Virus record (IMG/VR): IMGVR_UViG_3300004369_000002
Location: 1 to 64,000 of that record
DNA from: a virus
Reading direction: 5' to 3' (one strand)
DNA: 64,000 nucleotides
Of this stretch, positions 58,457 through 64,000 are shown in pieces. A model generated the notes under the pieces. That model worked only from the letters and a program-made list of their open reading frames with translations. It did no database searches and was not told the DNA's origin. Position numbers and translations under genes: made by a program. The number at the start of each line of letters is the position of its first letter. The first letter of the stretch is position 1.

Positions 58457-59199
58457 TGCCTCTTGATTCCGCTTTGGGTTTGCCTGGACAACGTCCAGGA
58501 GTTGTCACTTCAGTTACCCGACCAGTTAATCCTTTTGTCGGTCAGATGATCGTAGAGACCGATACGGGTCGACTAATGGTTTATACCTCTTCCGGCGAAT
58601 GGCGACAGGCGACAACCGGAACAGACGTCACCGCCACCCCGCCCGCAGGAGCCATCACAGGCGACTTGTGGTTTGATAACGAGTCCGCCGCCATGTACTG
58701 CTACTACGACGGCTTTTGGGTTGAAGTCACTGGGGTGGCATCAACAGAGGTTGCGGATGGCCAGATCACTTCAGCAAAACTTGCATCTGATGTTACAACA
58801 ACTCACTACGGAAAAGTTTTTTACGATTCATTCCCTGCGGTAGTTGACAACTCTTCTGGTACAGCGGCATATCAAACTCTCACTGATATGACAACTGCTT
58901 CTGGTGAAGGTTCAATGTCCTGGAACGCCACTAACGGCGAGTGGACAATTCCAGTAGACGGAGTTTATGCAGTTGAATTCATCACCAAAATGGGTGACGG
59001 AGCAACCTACGGTGACCTGAATGTGCGTGTGGATGTAAATGGGACTCAGGCGGGTACGACACTCACTGGCTTTGAAACCAACGACACCGTTTCCGAGAAG
59101 TGGCTACTCCCCTTGAGCGCCAATGACCTGGTTTCATTTGTTTATCGTGGTCAGATGCTTTATCCGCGAGCCAACATATACAAGATTTCGGTTGGGTGA
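58456..59199 (+). CDS. Tail fibre protein with C1q-like end
   Basis: A 247-residue protein from ATG 58456, which has AGGAGG directly upstream. The N-terminal module (RPGVVTSVTRPVNPFVGQMI followed by ETDTGRLMVY) is repeated in the next gene. The C-terminal 130 residues (VDGVYAVEFITKMGDG...LPLSANDLVSFVYRG) look like a TNF/C1q-type trimeric sandwich, a common receptor-binding head. Confidence 0.7.
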   Translation: MPLDSALGLPGQRPGVVTSVTRPVNPFVGQMIVETDTGRLMVYTSSGEWRQATTGTDVTATPPAGAITGDLWFDNESAAMYCYYDGFWVEVTGVASTEVADGQITSAKLASDVTTTHYGKVFYDSFPAVVDNSSGTAAYQTLTDMTTASGEGSMSWNATNGEWTIPVDGVYAVEFITKMGDGATYGDLNVRVDVNGTQAGTTLTGFETNDTVSEKWLLPLSANDLVSFVYRGQMLYPRANIYKISVG

Positions 59200-59204
59200 T
59201 GTAA

Positions 59205-60230
59205 ATGGGCTTGAAATCAACCGTACCTAACTCCCTGGCCCAGCCTGGCGTCTGCACTTCGATCACCCGACCCCTCGCCCCCTACGAGGGTCAAATAATC
59301 TACGAAACCGACACCGACAACGCCATGGTCTGGAACGGATCTGCGTGGATATTCATCCACGACGGAGCCTGGACAGCCAAAGGTGACCTGTTCGTCGGAA
59401 CCGCCGACTCAGACGGAGACATCATTGGGGTTGGAGCCAACAACACCCTACTGACCGCAGACAACTCCACCCCAACCGGCTTGGCGTGGAAATCAGACAT
59501 CAACGTAACATCAGTTACAACGAATGTTTTGTCCGCAGCAGACATAACCGGAGCAATCAGCGGCCAGATCATTATCAACGCCGTCAACAACACTGCGTCC
59601 ACGTTGACTAAAGGCTCCATTGTTTACATTTCTGGCGTCAACGCTTCGGCAACGCCAGAAGTAGAACTGTGTGACTACAACATTTCTTCAACCCTCCCGC
59701 CAGCAGGTTTAGTGTTCGCCGATATTACGGCTGGCCAAATAGGTCATGTTGTCGTGTTCGGTTTAGTGAGCGGCTTGGATACATCAGCCTTTGCGGCAAA
59801 TACGCAATTGTGGATGGATCCTGCTGGTGGACTTTCGGTAAACCAACCGATGGGCCCGGCAGAAGACATCTACACCATTGGTCGCGTGGTTGTTTCTGAT
59901 GCCACAAATGGCTCAATTCTTGTCACAAGCGGAATACCCAAAACAATTACTCCGAACACAATTAGTGTTGACGGTCCAATAACTACAGCCCTGTCCATCA
60001 CGTCGGATACAGCAAATGTGACGACGCATATATACGGTTTGGACATTACGGCCACGGGAACAATAACTGGGGCCAACCTTGCAGCAACCAATTCGCTCAC
60101 CGTCAACTCGGTAGAAATCGACCCTACTGGCGCGGACATCGATGAGGTGCTCGTGTTTAACGGAACAAAATTCGTACCAGCAAACATCGATACAGGCGGA
60201 AAAGCATTCGCCTACTTTATGGGAGCCTAA
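59205..60230 (+). CDS. Tail fibre protein
   Basis: A 341-residue protein. It begins with the PGVCTSITRPLAPYEGQIIYE and TDTDNAMVWNGSAWIF module shared with the previous gene. A GDLFVGTADSDGDIIGVGAN module follows, then a central beta domain (STLTKGSIVYISGVNASATPEVELCDYN) like those of phage fibre surface domains. It is probably trimeric. Confidence 0.75.
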   Translation: MGLKSTVPNSLAQPGVCTSITRPLAPYEGQIIYETDTDNAMVWNGSAWIFIHDGAWTAKGDLFVGTADSDGDIIGVGANNTLLTADNSTPTGLAWKSDINVTSVTTNVLSAADITGAISGQIIINAVNNTASTLTKGSIVYISGVNASATPEVELCDYNISSTLPPAGLVFADITAGQIGHVVVFGLVSGLDTSAFAANTQLWMDPAGGLSVNQPMGPAEDIYTIGRVVVSDATNGSILVTSGIPKTITPNTISVDGPITTALSITSDTANVTTHIYGLDITATGTITGANLAATNSLTVNSVEIDPTGADIDEVLVFNGTKFVPANIDTGGKAFAYFMGA

Positions 60231-60233
60231 ACA

Positions 60234-61040
60234 ATGGCAGAAACATTCAAACTTCTCGGGTCGTTTGACTCTGCGAGCGACAACGTCTTAGATCCTTTTT
60301 ATACGGTTCCGTCTGGGCGTTCGTTTGTTGGGCGCGTATTCATAGCAAATAACTCACCGAGTGACGTGACAGTATCGCTCGCATTCAAGCCATCTAGTGG
60401 CGCACAGAAAACTGTTATTCCCAACGTCACAATCGCTGGATATTCGGTGATGGATTTCAATGGTCTTGCCGGTACTGCTGGCGACGCCATTTACGCCGAC
60501 ACGACCGCTTCCAATGTCACCTACACGGTGTTCGGCACGGAGATGTACGCGTCATCGGGCGATGTTTCAGTTGGCGGGTCGATCCTGGATTCAATCGTTA
60601 ACGCCAAGGGTGACCTGATTGTAGGATCTAGCGATAACGCTGTCGCTCGTTTCGGCGTAGGCGCTGACGGCTATGCCTTGGTGGCTGATGCTTCAACATT
60701 GTCGGGTCTTCGGTGGGATAACCTGCGCGCCCAAACGGTGTCCGTCAAGAGCACCGCGACGCACACTCTGGCCTTAGAGGATTCCAGTGAGATTTTGGAG
60801 TTCACGAACGCTGGCGGATGCCAAATCACCATCCCGACCAATGCGTCTGTCAACTTTCCAGTTGGTTCGCAAATCACGCTGGTTCAGGCGGCTGCTGGAC
60901 CGATTGAAGTCATTGCTGCTGGTGGCGTGACCCTGAACTCCAAGCAGGGGTACCGGGTTTCTGCTTTCCAATGGGTTGGTCTCGTCTTGTACCAGCGTGA
61001 AGTTGATAATTGGGTGCTGTTGGGAGACTTGGTGCCGTGA
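60234..61040 (+). CDS. Tail fibre protein
   Basis: A 268-residue protein. The N-terminal 110 residues are a beta sandwich (FYTVPSGRSFVGRVFIANNS) like the 58124 protein. A GDLIVGSSDNAVARFGVGADGYALVAD module follows, then a C-terminal domain (HTLALEDSSEILEFTNAGGCQITIPTN) of the type that ends several fibre proteins. The stop overlaps the next GTG. Confidence 0.75.
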   Translation: MAETFKLLGSFDSASDNVLDPFYTVPSGRSFVGRVFIANNSPSDVTVSLAFKPSSGAQKTVIPNVTIAGYSVMDFNGLAGTAGDAIYADTTASNVTYTVFGTEMYASSGDVSVGGSILDSIVNAKGDLIVGSSDNAVARFGVGADGYALVADASTLSGLRWDNLRAQTVSVKSTATHTLALEDSSEILEFTNAGGCQITIPTNASVNFPVGSQITLVQAAAGPIEVIAAGGVTLNSKQGYRVSAFQWVGLVLYQREVDNWVLLGDLVP

Positions 61041-61603
61041 GTGTTTTTGCCGGGATTGTAAGTTCCAGCGGCACTGATGTGCCCGCCCAGGACTGGACGC
61101 TCATTGGAGAAGACCACATTGATGCGGGTACATCCAATGAACTTGCCGTGCTAGGTGGTGCGCTTTCCTATTCGTCAGTGAAGTTCATTGCTGACATTGA
61201 TTCCTCGGCATCGCAGACTTTGACAATTCATTTCCCGGATGACCCCAGCGATGCCAAATATTACGAGCAGACAATAACTGAATCAGGAATTTCAGAGGTT
61301 GGATGGGTCATCACAACAGTCTCAACACCTGGTGGTGGGCTTGCTTGCAATTTAGATTCAGCAGGTCGATATGTAATTTTTGGGGAAATAACACAATCCG
61401 ACATTCCGGGCACTTATGGGCGGGTCGTCATAAATCTTCAGCGCACAAATAGTGCCAGTGATTATCAGATGACCACCATTGAGGGGTGGATGATGACTGC
61501 TGGGCCATGGTCAACTGCAAACTTCACGATGAGTGGTACTACAGGCTTTAAAACTGGAAGTCGACTTTCCGTTTATTCATCACCTGCGAGCGTGACGGGA
61601 TGA
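61037..61603 (+). CDS. Fibre-cluster protein
   Basis: A 188-residue beta-rich protein with a GTG start overlapping the previous stop (GTGA). It begins SVFAGIVSSSGTDVPAQDWTLIGEDH and has a polar strand-rich body. Its ending sequence and size resemble the two following genes, suggesting diverged duplicates. Function is unknown. Confidence 0.6.
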   Translation: MSVFAGIVSSSGTDVPAQDWTLIGEDHIDAGTSNELAVLGGALSYSSVKFIADIDSSASQTLTIHFPDDPSDAKYYEQTITESGISEVGWVITTVSTPGGGLACNLDSAGRYVIFGEITQSDIPGTYGRVVINLQRTNSASDYQMTTIEGWMMTAGPWSTANFTMSGTTGFKTGSRLSVYSSPASVTG

Positions 61604-62133
61604 GCGCAGTTCTTTTGGATGTTCTTGGGCCACCTGCGGCTGGCTGGGGCAACTGGGATATACCGTTGGATTATGTCGGTTTCAAACATATAGGAATCAA
61701 AGCATGTTTGAGGTCTAACGACCCAGAGGGAATTTCAATTATATTTTTGAACAGCCTATTAGACCCAATTACCCAGGTGGAGTACGGGCAAATGTCTCGC
61801 ACCAACCCTTCCTTTAATTTGCCAAACGGGATAAGCCTTGATTACCCTCCTCCAACGTTCTGTTACGTCGCTGGGTCAAGCGACCTATTTCCAACCTATC
61901 TTGATATAACAATTTATGATTTTTCAACCTCTGATACATTTTCGTCAGCCACCTGCACTGCATTGACCCCATCGGTTGACTCTACAGAGGAAATTGTATC
62001 CGGACAGGCACAACTACTGACTACGGACCCAGTGTCATACATTCGTTTACCTCACGCTAGTGAGTTTGGAGAGGGAGAAGTTCTGGGGTATGACGCACTC
62101 AGCGAAGTAAAAGTATTCGGTTACAGAGGTTAG
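61600..62133 (+). CDS. Fibre-cluster protein, beta-sandwich
   Basis: A 177-residue protein joined by ATGA to the previous gene. It has WGNWDIPLDYVGFKHIGIKACLRSNDPEGISIIF, the same order as the following protein (IGGFSNLMIIASLRSNYATSSTDGIAIRL). The two are probably distant paralogues with a small jelly-roll fold. Confidence 0.6.
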   Translation: MSAVLLDVLGPPAAGWGNWDIPLDYVGFKHIGIKACLRSNDPEGISIIFLNSLLDPITQVEYGQMSRTNPSFNLPNGISLDYPPPTFCYVAGSSDLFPTYLDITIYDFSTSDTFSSATCTALTPSVDSTEEIVSGQAQLLTTDPVSYIRLPHASEFGEGEVLGYDALSEVKVFGYRG

Positions 62134-62135
62134 TT

Positions 62136-62681
62136 ATGTCTCTTACACTCATGCAAAAAGTAGACCTATCTTCGGATACAGCAGAAATCAACTTTAGCAA
62201 TATTGGCGGTTTCTCTAATCTGATGATTATCGCGAGTCTACGAAGCAACTACGCAACATCTAGTACAGATGGTATTGCAATCCGACTTAACCAAATAGCA
62301 ACTGGATTCCAGTCAATTGACGTTAAATCTCAAGTAAGTTTTGACAGAGATCTTTTTGAGGACAACAGCACGTTCTATCAAAATGCTCCAATCATCACCA
62401 ATGAAGCCGCTGGCGGTCGAACTGCAACAGCCTTAAGTACATCAGGGGTCAAGGGAACATCTCAAATTCTCTTTCCGTCATACTCTGAATCTGGTTGGTT
62501 GAAGTGCATTATGGCTGAGTACAAGTTTTATGAATCGACTAGCACAGACTTTGTGATGGGTAAAGTTGGAACAACCTGGAACAGCACTGTCCCCATCAAC
62601 ACCATCACCCTCTACCCAGCAGACGGCTCAGCCTGGGAAGCAGGTTCTGTCGCCACCCTCTACGGACTCCAAGCATCATAA
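62136..62681 (+). CDS. Fibre-cluster protein, beta-sandwich paralogue
   Basis: A 181-residue protein, two bases after the previous gene. Its core and ending (TTWNSTVPINTITLYPADGSAWEAGSVATLYGL) are found in many phage fibre-associated proteins, where it forms a carbohydrate-binding-like sandwich. The LYP..G..W..GS..tLYGL end is characteristic. Confidence 0.68.
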   Translation: MSLTLMQKVDLSSDTAEINFSNIGGFSNLMIIASLRSNYATSSTDGIAIRLNQIATGFQSIDVKSQVSFDRDLFEDNSTFYQNAPIITNEAAGGRTATALSTSGVKGTSQILFPSYSESGWLKCIMAEYKFYESTSTDFVMGKVGTTWNSTVPINTITLYPADGSAWEAGSVATLYGLQAS

Positions 62682-62690
62682 GGATTCGCC

Positions 62691-64000
62691 ATGGCCATCA
62701 ATGTCACCCCCCAACCAGAACTTCTCAGGGACACCTATCCGCTTCCGCTTTTTGGTGTCTGGTCAAACTACAACAACAACCCAGTGATGCATGTGTACGA
62801 CTCCGACTTCGCTCCAGTGTCTATCAGTACAACACCAACCTACGCTTACACATCCATGGAATTGTATTCGGCGTTCACCACCCAGAATTACACGCAGTCC
62901 CTGGTCGGCACAAACACCTCCAACTACACCATCGCCTCCTGCTTCAACAACAGTTTTGCCGGACACCAGTTCGTTAATGGTGGTGCGTCGGGAGCGTTCT
63001 CCCACCAACATGTTGACAACGTGGCTGCATCAATCTTGGACGCCGGTAACACCCTTCATTCCGTTCCGGGCTATCGACCCGACTGGTACATCGCCCAGAA
63101 CAACCTGACCCTTCAGATGCGGACACGAAACACACACGTGCCCCTAGACAGTCTGACGATCAGTTCGACGTATGCGACAGCACCCACCGGAACCTCCAGG
63201 GGCATGGTGTGCTACAACGACACAACCCGACGTTTGATTGCGATTACGGCCCTGGATACATCTAACAACTACCGGATGCATGTCTGGACAGCACCTAACG
63301 ACCGGCTCACCGGCAAGGCAGGAGAACTCCATACTTTCCTCACCAATGCTAAAAACGAACTAAACGGAGGGTCGTACCAGTATCGCGACTTCTCGCATGC
63401 GACCACTGGCTCGGGTAACTATAACGAGTCGCGCTACCGGATGAGCGTCATCCTTGACGATTTGGGCAACGTGGGATTGGTGCGATTTACTCCATCGACA
63501 AATCTTAATTATGCGATCCTGCTCAAGGCTGGGGCGGGATGGAATACTCCAGTCGTGTATGAAACCTTGGCTGCCACGACCTCCTACGGATATGAGCAAG
63601 GCAACCGGTATGGCATTCGAAGCAATATGACCTGGGATAACAACTGGGTGGCCTCCTACGCTCCGTATTACTACTATGGCTCAGGTGTCAACGTTTTCTT
63701 CGTTGATTCCAGAAACTGTCAAAATTACTATCACTACTCAAATACCAGCACTTCAGTCGGCCACCAGTTTGCACCTGCCAAGGAATCTGGGTTTGTCATC
63801 GGAATCTCCAATAACGCTGACGGAACGGTGGGCATGAGGCACGATTTTGTTGACCTGCAAGCCATTCAGGATTCTGGTCGCTTGCCGAATGGGACGACAA
63901 TTGCGAACGGAGAAACCCTGTCATCCATCTCTAACCGTCTGTACAGCATTGACACGGGTTACAACTCCACCAACTACCCGTGCATTATCACCATGGCATC
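62691..64000 (+). CDS. Probable receptor-binding protein, cut by window edge
   Basis: The frame is open from ATG 62691 to the right edge, giving 436 residues so far with no stop. AGGA lies before the ATG. It is rich in Tyr, Asn, Ser and Thr, with propeller-like repeats (SRGMVCYNDTTRRLIAITALD, NYRMHVWTAPND) and an aromatic stretch (SYAPYYYYGSGVNVFFVD). It resembles the 48225 protein in composition. No catalytic motif is seen in the visible part. Confidence 0.7.
   Translation, partial: MAINVTPQPELLRDTYPLPLFGVWSNYNNNPVMHVYDSDFAPVSISTTPTYAYTSMELYSAFTTQNYTQSLVGTNTSNYTIASCFNNSFAGHQFVNGGASGAFSHQHVDNVAASILDAGNTLHSVPGYRPDWYIAQNNLTLQMRTRNTHVPLDSLTISSTYATAPTGTSRGMVCYNDTTRRLIAITALDTSNNYRMHVWTAPNDRLTGKAGELHTFLTNAKNELNGGSYQYRDFSHATTGSGNYNESRYRMSVILDDLGNVGLVRFTPSTNLNYAILLKAGAGWNTPVVYETLAATTSYGYEQGNRYGIRSNMTWDNNWVASYAPYYYYGSGVNVFFVDSRNCQNYYHYSNTSTSVGHQFAPAKESGFVIGISNNADGTVGMRHDFVDLQAIQDSGRLPNGTTIANGETLSSISNRLYSIDTGYNSTNYPCIITMA

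Overview
The window is an internal piece of a tailed-phage genome; both ends cut through genes. A contractile-tail (myovirus) virion is clear from the tail sheath, tail tube, frameshifted tail chaperone, tape measure, spike-like protein, gp25-like wedge, J-like baseplate protein and gpI-like protein. The head genes are HK97-type: portal fused to a MuF-like domain, a prohead protease with scaffold-like tail, and the major capsid protein. The host is probably an actinobacterium, with moderate confidence. The grounds are small zinc-type proteins carrying the GCRCDxCR signature common in actinophages, TANNNT-type -10 boxes, several apparently leaderless starts, and conserved head-gene inserts often seen in actinophage head genes. 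No integrase, repressor, DNA polymerase, tRNA or CRISPR array is visible.

Left arm (1-21.9 kb, minus strand). Read from its promoter end the order is: small membrane protein, portal-MuF, protease-scaffold, a Cys-rich acidic 493-aa protein, two small proteins, then three large accessory head-region proteins. These are 685 aa with a kinase-like but degenerate C-terminus, 2454 aa with an acetyltransferase-like segment and a kinase-like C-terminus, and 830 aa with an HExxH metallopeptidase. Two short ORFs lie between the last two. The major capsid protein comes last, followed by a strong hairpin terminator. Beyond it are a DUF6065-like gene and a truncated exported protein.

Middle (21.9-33.2 kb, plus strand). 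The large terminase starts 36 bp from the leftward operon across a palindromic divergent region. It is followed by a recombination module (Rad52-like annealase, Cas4/RecB-like Fe-S nuclease, HNH nuclease, RuvC-like resolvase) and a ParB-like protein. Then comes a four-gene cassette with its own well-formed promoter: HDAC-like deacetylase, zinc/HTH protein, PAPS-reductase-like PP-loop enzyme (IbrA-like) and ParB-like partner (IbrB-like), all joined by ATGA overlaps. A glycosyltransferase follows from a further promoter. This cassette, together with the multi-enzyme virion proteins, is the best candidate for an undescribed system.

Right arm (33.2-64 kb, plus strand). Neck proteins, sheath, tube, chaperone with a -1 frameshift extension, tape measure with an M15-like domain, and the baseplate genes are followed by more than 16 kb of fibre and adhesin genes. 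Several fibre genes share repeated modules. A small membrane protein (possible holin) and a terminator split the fibre region near 53.4 kb.
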